Assembly (NCBI GenBank): GCA_948663505.1
Contig: CAPNAQ010000005.1
Span: 1-27,877, forward strand
Length of the DNA: 27,877 nucleotides
Origin: an uncultured Clostridia bacterium
GTDB taxonomy: Bacteria > Bacillota > Clostridia > TANB77 > CAG-508
Reading direction: 5' to 3'
Shown: positions 14,880-22,125 of the stretch, piece after piece
Numbering within the stretch: position 1 is the first letter of the stretch
Layout: every line of letters starts with the position of its first letter
Translations under genes and position numbers: made by a program
Notes under the pieces: generated by a model
Database searches by the model: none
Told to the model about the DNA's origin: nothing
What the model saw: the letters and a program-made list of their open reading frames with translations, nothing else

Positions 14880-16109
14880 TTGGCAATAGGTGATATTATA
14901 GTTGGTGTAGATATAGGTACAACCAAAGTTTCAACAGTTGTTGGTGAAGTAAATAACTTTGAACAAATAGAAACTATATGTAATACATCATATAAATGTA
15001 ATGGATTAAAAAAAGGAAAAATAATAAATGAAGAAGAAATTAGTCTAAGTTTAGCAAAAACTATAAAAGATGCCGAGGATGAAACAAACTTAAAAATAAA
15101 CTCAGCATATGTTACTATTCCAGGAAAATACGTAACAATAGTACAAAATAGTATAACAAAGGAAGTCAAAGATAAATATTCAGGAATATCAATAAGAGAT
15201 GTGCAAAGTGCCATAATACAAGTAAAAGATATAGAAATACCAGAAGGAAAATCATTAATAGACATAGTTCCAGATCAAATAATGCTAGAAAATGGAACAA
15301 TAGTAGCGGACCCAGTAGGAAGCTTAAGTTCGAATTTTACAATAAGTGCACAAGTAATTTTAGCAGACAAAGACTATATAAAACAATTAACAAATATATT
15401 TAGAAAAGCAGGATTAGAAATAGATGGAATTGTACCAATAACATTAGCGGAAAGAAATTTAATTTTAGATAGTAATGAATTACATGATAATATAGCAATA
15501 ATTGATGTAGGAGCAGAAAATACAGATATAGGAGTATTTGAAGGTTCAAAATTTGTTTATACTAATTCAATACCTCTAGGTGGAGAAAATATAACAAATG
15601 ACATAGCATTTGTTTTAAATATAGCTGAAGAAGAAGCAGATAAACTAAAAAGGCAATATGGACTAGCATTAAAATCATTTATAGATAATGATAATGACAT
15701 AATATTAAATACATGTAGAGATGAAAATAAAAATAAAATCATAAAAAGTTCAGAATTAATAGAAATAATAGAAGCAAGAATTGAGGAATTATTTTTAATA
15801 ATTAATAAAGACTTAACAAAACAGGGGATAAAATCAAGAATTAATAATGTAGTATTAACAGGACAAGGAATAGTAAATATAAGTAAAAGTGATGTAGCAG
15901 GAAAAATCAATTTAAATATACCAGTAAAAATATCAACAGCAAGACTTATAGGAGCAGTAAAACCTATATATAGAACAAGTTATGCACTAGTCAGATATAT
16001 AGCAGCAAGACCATTTGCAAAGACAGTATCAAGTAGTATAGATACTAGAACAAATGAAAATATATTAAAAAATATAGTAGAAAGAATAAAAGAATTTTTT
16101 TATAGTTAA
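14880..16109 (+). CDS. ftsA: Cell division protein FtsA
   Basis: This 409-aa actin-fold protein starts with TTG after GGAGG. V-G-V-D-I-G-T-T-K-V at the N terminus is the phosphate-1 loop, I-A-I-I-D-V-G-A-E-N-T-D-I-G (about 203-216) is phosphate 2, and V-V-L-T-G-Q-G (about 323-329) is the adenosine motif. The SHS2/1C region lies near 85-165. The last residues, I-V-E-R-I-K-E-F-F, form the amphipathic membrane-targeting helix. FtsA tethers FtsZ to the membrane and recruits divisome proteins. ftsZ follows 107 bases later. Confidence 0.96.
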   Translation: MAIGDIIVGVDIGTTKVSTVVGEVNNFEQIETICNTSYKCNGLKKGKIINEEEISLSLAKTIKDAEDETNLKINSAYVTIPGKYVTIVQNSITKEVKDKYSGISIRDVQSAIIQVKDIEIPEGKSLIDIVPDQIMLENGTIVADPVGSLSSNFTISAQVILADKDYIKQLTNIFRKAGLEIDGIVPITLAERNLILDSNELHDNIAIIDVGAENTDIGVFEGSKFVYTNSIPLGGENITNDIAFVLNIAEEEADKLKRQYGLALKSFIDNDNDIILNTCRDENKNKIIKSSELIEIIEARIEELFLIINKDLTKQGIKSRINNVVLTGQGIVNISKSDVAGKINLNIPVKISTARLIGAVKPIYRTSYALVRYIAARPFAKTVSSSIDTRTNENILKNIVERIKEFFYS

Positions 16110-16216
16110 TACAGTTTTTTATGTTGTAGAAAAATACAATCTTAAATATAAGAAACGACATTATAAATAAAAATTGCTAAATATTAGCTAAAATGATGAG
16201 GGAGGAGTAAAACCAA

Positions 16217-17338
16217 ATGATGGAGTATGATGATAATAATATAACAATGATGGATGGAACAGCAACAATAAAAGTAATAGGAGTAGGAGGAGCAGGAAAT
16301 AACGCTGTAAATAGAATGATAGAATCTGGAATAAAAGGAGTAGATTTTATAGCAGTAAATACAGATAGACAAGCTCTTCAACAATCAAAAGCAAGTACAA
16401 AGATTCAGATAGGGGAAAAAATAACAAGAGGACTAGGAGCAGGAGCAAATCCTGATATAGGAGCACAATCAGCTGAAGAAAGTAAATCAGAAGTTTCAGA
16501 AATCTTAAGAGGAGCAGACATGGTATTTGTTACTGCTGGAATGGGTGGAGGAACAGGAACAGGAGCTGCACCAATAGTGGCATCAATTGCAAAAGAAATG
16601 GGAATATTAACAATAGGTGTTGTTACAAAACCATTTACATTTGAAGGAAAGAAGAGACTTTCACAAGCAGAAAGAGGAATAGAAAGCTTAAAGGGAAAAG
16701 TAGATACATTAGTAGTGATACCAAATGATAAATTATTACAAATAATAGATAGAAAAACATCAATAATAGAAGCATTCAAAATGGCAGATGATATATTAAG
16801 ACAAGGTGTACAAGGTATATCAGACTTAATAGCAGTACCAGGACTAGTAAACTTAGACTTTGCTGATGTAAAAACAATAATGTTAAATACAGGTATGGCT
16901 CATATGGGTGTAGGTAGAGCCTCAGGAGAAAATAGAGCAGAGGATGCAGCTAAAGAAGCTATACAAAGTCCATTATTAGAAACATCTATAGAAGGAGCAA
17001 GAGGAGTAATAATAAACATTACAGGTGGAGAAGATTTAGGATTACATGAAGTAAATACAGCTGCAGAATTAGTACAACGTAGTGTTGATCCAGAAGCAAA
17101 TATTATATTTGGTACAGTTACAGATCCATCAATGCAAGATGAAATTCAAATAACAGTTATAGCAACAGGATTTGAACAACAAGAAAATAATATATCAAGT
17201 ATAGGTGTAGATAAAATAGTTTCAAAAACATGGGAAAAGAAAATGAATTCAATGCCATCAAGCTCAGAAGTAAACTCATCACAAAATGATTTAGATATCC
17301 CATCATTTTTAAGAAAAAATAAGAATAAGAATGCATAA
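16217..17338 (+). CDS. ftsZ: Cell division protein FtsZ
   Basis: This 373-aa tubulin-like GTPase forms the Z ring. I-G-V-G-G-A-G-N-N-A-V-N (about 21-32) and the tubulin signature G-G-G-T-G-T-G-A-A-P (about 113-122) bind GTP. The T7 loop region N-L-D-F-A-D-V-K provides the catalytic Asp. The C-terminal peptide D-L-D-I-P-S-F-L-R is the FtsA-binding tail. The length and order are normal. The ribosome binding site GGAGGAG is at 16201-16207. A terminator follows. Confidence 0.98.
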   Translation: MMEYDDNNITMMDGTATIKVIGVGGAGNNAVNRMIESGIKGVDFIAVNTDRQALQQSKASTKIQIGEKITRGLGAGANPDIGAQSAEESKSEVSEILRGADMVFVTAGMGGGTGTGAAPIVASIAKEMGILTIGVVTKPFTFEGKKRLSQAERGIESLKGKVDTLVVIPNDKLLQIIDRKTSIIEAFKMADDILRQGVQGISDLIAVPGLVNLDFADVKTIMLNTGMAHMGVGRASGENRAEDAAKEAIQSPLLETSIEGARGVIINITGGEDLGLHEVNTAAELVQRSVDPEANIIFGTVTDPSMQDEIQITVIATGFEQQENNISSIGVDKIVSKTWEKKMNSMPSSSEVNSSQNDLDIPSFLRKNKNKNA

Positions 17339-17398
17339 AAGACTTTTCAAACTAATATTATTCAGCTTTTTACTTATATAAAAATTAGAGCTTTATAA

Positions 17399-17437
17399 AA
17401 AGAAATAATCGAAAATAATCGATTATTTCTTTTTTTC
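17399..17437 (+). terminator. Intrinsic terminator after ftsZ
   Basis: AAAGAAATAATCG (17399-17411) and CGATTATTTCTTT (17420-17432) form a perfect 13-bp stem followed by a T-run. Confidence 0.88.
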
Positions 17438-17501
17438 TACAATAAAAAAAGACAGACTTCTTACATATGAAGTAGTAAAATACAAACAGTAGGTGAGCCA
17501 A

Positions 17502-18386
17502 ATGACAATATATATAGATATTATAATTTTAGAAAACCTAATAATGAACAGTATAATATTATATGCAACAGCAATAATATCAAAATCAAAAATAAAATAT
17601 ACAAGAATCTTTATAGCGAGTTTAATAGGTTCAATATATGCAATAATAGAATATATATCAAAAATTTCCATATATTCAAACATAATAATAAAATTAATAT
17701 TATCTATTTTAATAATATATGTAGCATTTTATCCACAAAATATAAAGAAGATGTGTAAACAATTAATATTATTTTATGTAACAACATTTACATTTGGAGG
17801 AATAGCAACATATTTAATATATGTAGTAAAACCGCAAAATATAATAATCAAAAATGGTACATATGCAGGAACATATATACTAAAAGTAATATTTTTAGGA
17901 GCCATTCTTGGAACAATAATATTAGCAATAGCTTTTAAAATGGCAAAAAATAAAATAACCAAAAAAGATATGTTTTGCAAAGTAAAAATAAAATTAGAAA
18001 ATAAAGAAGTGGTATTAAATACAATGATAGATACAGGAAATATGTTAAAAGAACCAATAACTGGGAGGTCTGTAATTGTTGTAGAAAGAAGCTCATTATA
18101 TGAATTAATTCCAGAAGAAATCTTAAATAATATAGACAATATATTAGAAGGTAATTTTGAAAAAATATCAGAAGAAACAAAGAATAAATATATTCCAAAA
18201 CTAAAAATAATACCATTTTCATCATTAGGTAAAGATAGTGGAATGATAATAGGTATAAAGCCTGAAAAAGTTGAAATTATAAATCATGAAGAAATATTAG
18301 AAGAAAAACAAGATATGATAGTTGGGATATATAATAAATCTTTAACAAAAAGGGGAGAATATAATGCTTTAATTGGAATTAATTAG
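17502..18386 (+). CDS. spoIIGA: Sigma-E processing peptidase SpoIIGA
   Basis: The ATG at 17502 is preferred over an upstream in-frame GTG (17493) because AGGTGA (17491-17496) serves it. The 294-aa product has an N-terminal membrane domain with about five helices (residues 1-150) and a C-terminal pepsin-like half-domain with T-M-I-D-T-G-N-M-L-K-E-P-I-T-G (D-T-G catalytic Asp, about residue 174) and later I-I-P-F-S-S-L-G and I-G-I-K-P-E. It sits in the sporulation septum and removes the pro-sequence of sigma-E after a signal from the forespore. Its substrate gene follows 70 bases downstream, as in Bacillus. It has no frameshift and no CGG codon. Confidence 0.93.
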   Translation: MTIYIDIIILENLIMNSIILYATAIISKSKIKYTRIFIASLIGSIYAIIEYISKISIYSNIIIKLILSILIIYVAFYPQNIKKMCKQLILFYVTTFTFGGIATYLIYVVKPQNIIIKNGTYAGTYILKVIFLGAILGTIILAIAFKMAKNKITKKDMFCKVKIKLENKEVVLNTMIDTGNMLKEPITGRSVIVVERSSLYELIPEEILNNIDNILEGNFEKISEETKNKYIPKLKIIPFSSLGKDSGMIIGIKPEKVEIINHEEILEEKQDMIVGIYNKSLTKRGEYNALIGIN

Positions 18387-18456
18387 AGTAAAGATATATA
18401 TTTTCTTTAATTAAGTTAAAAAACAAAATTTTAATAGAAAGAGGGTTAAGAATGAT

Positions 18457-19204
18457 ATGGATATTTTAGAAGTATTAAAAAAAGGAATAAACAGCCTAAA
18501 CACAATATGTGCAAAATACATAAATGAGCAAGAAGAAATAGAATATATGCCAATATTTTATATAGCAGGAAGTCAAACACTTCCACCACCACTTGAACAA
18601 GCAGAAGAAGAAGAATTAATAAAAAAATTATCAGAAGAAGACAATTTAAGATCAAGGCAAATATTAGTTGAAAGAAACCTCAGATTAGTGGTTTATATAG
18701 CAAAGAAATTTGAAAATACAGGAATAGGAATAGAAGATTTAATTTCTATAGGAACAATAGGATTAATGAAAGGAGTAAACACATTTAAAGCGAACAAAAA
18801 CATAAAACTTGCAACATATGCGTCAAGATGTATAGAAAATGAAATTTTAATGTTTTTAAGAAAAAGTAATAAAATAAAAGGAGAAATATCTATAGATGAA
18901 CCACTAAATAAAGACTGCGATGGAAACGAATTATTATTATCTGATGTACTAGGAACAGATCCTGATATAACTTCAAGAAATTTAGAAGATGAGGTAGATA
19001 AAAAATTATTACGTGCAGCTATCTTAAAGCTAAATGAAAGGGAAAAAGACATAATGGAAATGAGATTTGGATTTAAAACAGGTAAAGAAAAAACGCAAAA
19101 GGAAGTTGCAGATGAACTTCGGAATATCACAAAGTTATATTTCTAGATTAGAAAAGAAGATTATAAATAAGATGAAAAAAGATATAATGAGCAAAACTGG
19201 ATAA
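18457..19204 (+). CDS. sigE: Sporulation sigma factor SigE precursor, needs +1 frameshift at CGG
   Basis: Codons 1-221 encode the ~36-aa pro-sequence (ending near F-Y-I-A-G-S-Q-T-L-P-P-P-L), region 2 (N-L-R-L-V-V-Y-I-A-K-K-F-E-N-T-G-I-G-I-E-D-L) with A-T-Y-A-S-R-C-I-E-N-E, then regions 3 and 4.1 (L-N-E-R-E-K-D-I-M-E-M-R-F-G). Codon 222 is CGG in the region 4.2 helix-turn-helix (V-A-D-E-L then CGG). Frame 0 reaches TAG at 19144-19146. Skipping the C at 19120 gives G-I-S-Q-S-Y-I-S-R-L-E-K-K to the TAA at 19202-19204, for 248 aa in total (Bacillus 239). Without the shift the -35 recognition helix is lost. Sigma-E directs early mother-cell genes. Mutation or sequence error cannot be excluded from one copy. 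Confidence 0.88.
19117..19122 (+). other. Candidate +1 recoding site CTT-CGG in sigE
   Basis: Frame 0 reads CTT-CGG-AAT-ATC; the functional frame reads CTT-(C)-GGA-ATA-TCA. CTT before a slow codon is a classic +1-slippery P-site codon, as in prfB (CTT-TGA) and Ty1 (CTT-AGG). A GGAAG lies 14 bases upstream of CTT, too far to be the prfB-type stimulator. Confidence 0.65.
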
Positions 19205-19325
19205 AAGGACAAAAAGAGCAAGATTGAAATTTTGTAACCTTTTAGATTACTTTACAGGCCTATCTTTGTTCAACAGTATTATGAAAATCATAAAAAATGT
19301 AATGAGTAACTAAATAAAAACATAA

Positions 19326-19355
19326 GTATATAAAAAACTTTTTTTGGAAATACTA
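19326..19355 (+). promoter_or_regulatory. Candidate sigma-F-type promoter of sigG
   Basis: GTATA (19326-19330), a 15-base spacer and GGAAATACTA (19346-19355) fit the sigma-F/sigma-G pattern (GYATA, then GGnnAnAnT). In Bacillus sigG is transcribed in the forespore by sigma-F. The distance to the sigG ribosome binding site is suitable. Confidence 0.6.
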
Positions 19356-19384
19356 GAAAAAAGTATTCTAAAGGAGGTTTTCTT

Positions 19385-20159
19385 TTGTTAAACAAAGTTG
19401 AGATATGTGGTGTTAATACATCAAAATTACCTTTACTTACAAGAGAAGAAAAAGAAGAATTATTTATTAAGATAAAACAAGGGGATGAAGAAGCAAGACA
19501 AAAATTTATAAATGGAAATTTGAGACTTGTTTTAAGTATAATACAAAGATTTTATGGAAGAGGAGAAAATGCAGATGATTTATTTCAGGTAGGATGTGTT
19601 GGACTAATAAAAGCAATAGATAATTTTGATTTGAGTCAGAATGTTCAATTTTCAACTTATGCTGTACCTATGGTTATACGGCGAATTAAAAAGATACTTA
19701 AGAGATAATAATAGTATAAGAGTAAGTAGATCAATAAGAGACTTAGCTTATAAATCAATTCAATTTAAGGAAAAATACATTAGAGAAAATGGAAAAGAGC
19801 CTACTATAGAGCAAATAGCAAAAGAATTAAATGTTTCAAAAGAAGAGGTTGCAACTAGCTTTGATGCAATTCAAGATCCTGTATCACTTCAAGAACCTGT
19901 ATATAGTGATGGTGCAGAGAGTATTTATATTATGGATCAAGTTAAAGATAGCAAAAATACTGTAGAGAATTGGACTGAAAAAATGACAATAAAACAAATA
20001 ATGCAAAAATTGAATGATAAAGAGAAAATGATAATAAATAAAAGATTTTTTGATGGAAGAACACAGATGGAAGTTGCAGAAGAAATTGGTATTTCACAGG
20101 CTCAAGTATCAAGATTAGAAAAAAATGCTATAGAACATATAAAAAGACTGTATAAATAG
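19385..20159 (+). CDS. sigG: Forespore sigma factor SigG, needs +1 frameshift at CGG
   Basis: TTG 19385 follows AAGGAGG (19371-19377) and begins L-L-N-K-V-E-I-C-G-V-N-T-S-K-L-P, the SigG hallmark. Codons 1-98 cover regions 1.2 to 2.3 (N-G-N-L-R-L-V-L-S-I-I-Q-R-F, A-D-D-L-F-Q-V-G-C-V-G, F-S-T-Y-A-V-P-M-V-I). Codon 99 is CGG, and frame 0 stops at 19706-19708 after 107 aa. Skipping the C at 19679 gives G-E-L-K-R-Y-L-R-D-N-N-S-I-R-V-S-R and continues through region 3 to region 4.2 (M-E-V-A-E-E-I-G-I-S-Q-A-Q-V-S-R-L-E-K) at 20159, for 257 aa (Bacillus 260). The frame-0 peptide would keep part of the core-binding region and could be inert or interfering. Both halves are otherwise intact. Confidence 0.9.
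19676..19681 (+). other. Candidate +1 recoding site ATA-CGG in sigG
   Basis: Frame 0 reads ATA-CGG-CGA-ATT; the functional frame reads ATA-(C)-GGC-GAA-TTA. The P-site ATA tRNA would pair poorly after slipping to TAC, which argues for an A-site-driven event rather than simple P-site slippage. Confidence 0.65.
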
Positions 20160-20190
20160 TAATTGTTTTTTATGAATTGAATATAATAGT

Positions 20191-20218
20191 AATAGACAAT
20201 ATAGTATTGTCTATTTTT
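20191..20218 (+). terminator. Intrinsic terminator after sigG
   Basis: AATAGACAATA (20191-20201) and TATTGTCTATT (20205-20215) form a perfect stem with a 3-base loop, followed by a T-run. ylmC starts 30 bases later. Confidence 0.85.
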
Positions 20219-20247
20219 AACATTTAAGCAGAAGTGAGGAGGTATAT

Positions 20248-20369
20248 ATGCAAGATAAGGGGTTAGATTTTAAACATAAAGAAGTAGTTAATGTTAAAGA
20301 TGGAAAGAGATTAGGATACGTACAAGATGTTTGTGCAGATTTAGAAACTGGCAAAATAACATCTATAAT
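20248..20369 (+). pseudogene. ylmC: ylmC (YlmC/YmxH family) 5' part, interrupted by element 2
   Basis: A GAGGAGG site precedes ATG 20248. The first 40 codons encode the N-terminal half of a PRC-barrel-type YlmC/YmxH protein (K-E-V-V-N-V-K-D-G-K-R-L-G-Y-V-Q-D, D-L-E-T-G-K-I-T-S-I). After the core at 20362-20369 the frame reads element DNA (ending at a TAA at 20473-20475) and no longer resembles the family. The C-terminal half is at 27487-27598. Rejoined, it would be 77 aa, the family size. In Bacillus ylmC also follows sigG. The annotation 'sporulation protein' for the family comes from context and distribution; its biochemical role is unknown. Confidence 0.9.
20362..20369 (+). other. attL of element 2 (core TCTATAAT)
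   Basis: TCTATAAT at 20362-20369 is repeated at 27479-27486, with further matches around it (AC two bases before, GT one base after). Left of it is ylmC, right of it is the element. Confidence 0.78.
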
Positions 20370-20519
20370 GGTTGCAAGAAAGAGAATAGATATAATATGT
20401 TTGAATTTGATAGAATTCGTAAGAAAAATGACTATGTTACAAGAAATAATCAAAAAAGGGCAGGCTATGCAGTAAAAGAAAAATATTGTTATAATGTGAT
20501 TTGTAAAGTAGAATTATAG
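20370..20519 (+). other. Displaced C-terminal tail of the element 2 recombinase
   Basis: From the core, the frame TAT-AAT-GGT-TGC stays open for 49 codons (G-C-K-K-E-N-R-Y-N-M-F-E-F to Y-N-V-I-C-K-V-E-L) and ends at TAG 20517-20519. The recombinase at the other end reaches the same core in exactly this frame (TAT-AAT at 27481-27486). In the circular form the two would be one 629-aa ORF; in the integrated form this tail has no start. The composition looks coding. A short hairpin with a T-run follows at about 20524-20552. Confidence 0.6.
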
Positions 20520-20579
20520 GTTATGAAGAGTATATGAAAATATGCTCTTTTAAAATGTGAAAAAATAATAGATAAAAAA

Positions 20580-20915
20580 TTATTTGGATTTTTTTAGATT
20601 ATCCATCTTATTTTTAATTCTATCAGAAACAATGTTAGTTTGTTCATAATCAATAACATAAGAACCATTAGAAAGTTTTAGAATATCACCTTCTTTTGCA
20701 TTAGATGGAATATTAGAAATAGGAATGTCTGTCATTTTCTTGGTATTTCTATTTTCTAAAATAGCAAAATTACCTTCAAAACGGTCAAGGGTATACATAC
20801 AGTTAGAATTTTTATCTAAAAAGTTCTGTAGTTCGTTTATAAAATTGTCTATAAAATTATTAGAATTATTGGAAGATATATTTTTGCCTAAAGTATTGAA
20901 TAAATCAAAATTCAT
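20580..20915 (-). CDS. DUF3006 family protein
   Basis: This 111-aa soluble protein starts with ATG behind AAGGAGG. The N-terminal helix (I-D-N-F-I-N-E-L-Q-N-F-L) is shared with the 189-aa protein of element 1. A DUF3006 module follows (about 43-92: Y-T-L-D-R-F-E-G-N-F-A-I-L, then D-I-P-I-S-N-I-P and A-K-E-G-D-I-L), then a Lys-rich tail. It is divergent from a ComEC-like metallo-beta-lactamase gene, a known frequent neighbour of DUF3006. The function is not established. Confidence 0.8.
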   Translation of the reverse strand: MNFDLFNTLGKNISSNNSNNFIDNFINELQNFLDKNSNCMYTLDRFEGNFAILENRNTKKMTDIPISNIPSNAKEGDILKLSNGSYVIDYEQTNIVSDRIKNKMDNLKKSK

Positions 20916-21068
20916 ATTGAAGAACCTCCTTTCAGATTAAAATGCCTAAAATAATTATACATACAAAAGTAACATTTTTCAATATTTCTGTAAAAAGATG
21001 TAAAAAAATCTAATTTAGATTGAAAAAAGTAAAATAATACAATATAATAATGAAAAAAGGGAGAAAAA

Positions 21069-21947
21069 ATGGAGAAAGATAAACGAAATCAAATATTAAA
21101 GAGAATTGCTAGTATAAGTATTTTGATATTAATAATTGTACTATTAGCACTGATTTCAAATGTAACAGATAAAAAATTTAAGTATATAGTTGATGAATCA
21201 AAATTACAGATTATTTATTTTGATGTAGGACAAGCAGATAGTACATTAATAATGAATAATGGGAAAACAATTTTAATAGATGGAGGTAATGACTCGGATG
21301 GAGATAATTTAGTAAAGTACATAAAATCTCAAAAAATTTCTAAAATCGACACAGTGATAGCGACTCATTTACATGCAGATCACATTGGTGGATTAGATGA
21401 TATTATAGATAATTTTGATATTGGAACAGTCTATATGCCAGATACAATAAATACAGATAAACAAGTAGAAGAATTTTTAGATGCAATGGAAAGAAAGAAT
21501 TTAAATTATGAAGCACCAGAAGTAGGAAGAAAATTCAAAAATGGATTAGCAGATTGTGAAGTAATGGCTATTGATAATGATGCAAAAGATTTGAACAATT
21601 CATCAATAGTAATACAAATGAATTATTTAGAACAAAGTTATTTGTTTATGGGAGATAGCGAAAAAGAAGTAGAAAATTCAAGAGATTGGAATAAAGTAAA
21701 TGTTTTAAAAGTAGGACATCATGGTTCAAATACAAGCAGTACAGAAAGATTTTTGAATAAAATAAGACCAGAAATTGCAATTATTTCAGTTGGGTTAAAT
21801 AATAAGTATAATCATCCAAGTACAGAAGTATTGAATAGATTTAAAAATTTAAATACTACCATTTATAGAACAGATGAAGATGGTAGTTTATTGCTGGAAA
21901 GTGATGGGAAAGAAAACATAATTAGAAAGATAAAAGCGAAATATTAA
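21069..21947 (+). CDS. ComEC-like metallo-beta-lactamase-fold hydrolase, membrane-anchored
   Basis: This 292-aa protein has an N-terminal membrane helix (I-L-I-L-I-I-V-L-L-A-L-I) and an extracellular MBL domain: Y-F-D-V-G-Q-A-D-S-T-L-I, then D-G-G-N, then T-H-L-H-A-D-H-I-G-G (metal site) at about 98-107, F-M-G-D-S and V-G-H-H-G-S-N-T-S-S-T. This is the beta-lactamase domain of ComEC/Rec2 without the competence channel. ComEC domains are thought to degrade one strand of incoming DNA, and stand-alone relatives are probably extracellular phosphodiesterases or nucleases. The pair with DUF3006 mirrors the nuclease/DUF3006 pair of element 1. A hairpin with a T-run follows at about 21962-21990. Confidence 0.9.
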   Translation: MEKDKRNQILKRIASISILILIIVLLALISNVTDKKFKYIVDESKLQIIYFDVGQADSTLIMNNGKTILIDGGNDSDGDNLVKYIKSQKISKIDTVIATHLHADHIGGLDDIIDNFDIGTVYMPDTINTDKQVEEFLDAMERKNLNYEAPEVGRKFKNGLADCEVMAIDNDAKDLNNSSIVIQMNYLEQSYLFMGDSEKEVENSRDWNKVNVLKVGHHGSNTSSTERFLNKIRPEIAIISVGLNNKYNHPSTEVLNRFKNLNTTIYRTDEDGSLLLESDGKENIIRKIKAKY

Positions 21948-22125
21948 AGAAAAATAAATTAAGAAGGACATATAAGAGTATGTTCTTTTTATGTAAAAAA
22001 TAAAAGAACAAAAATTCGTAAAAACTATTGAAAATATGTTTGAGATGTGATATAAATATAGAAGATAAGATAAACTTTTACTATTCAAAAGTTTTAAATA
22101 ATGAAAGTTAGAAAAGAGGTAAGAA

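Noticed and set aside
17423..17683. Hydrophobic minus-strand ORF at the start of spoIIGA
   Set aside because: It overlaps the well-supported spoIIGA membrane domain and the ftsZ terminator and has no start signals.
19205..19384. sigE-sigG intergenic region as a riboswitch
   Set aside because: It contains no recognisable aptamer; only the sigma-F-type promoter and the ribosome binding site stand out.
20248..20475. The 75-aa ORF as a complete YlmC protein
   Set aside because: Family similarity stops at the att core, and the true C terminus is at 27487-27598.
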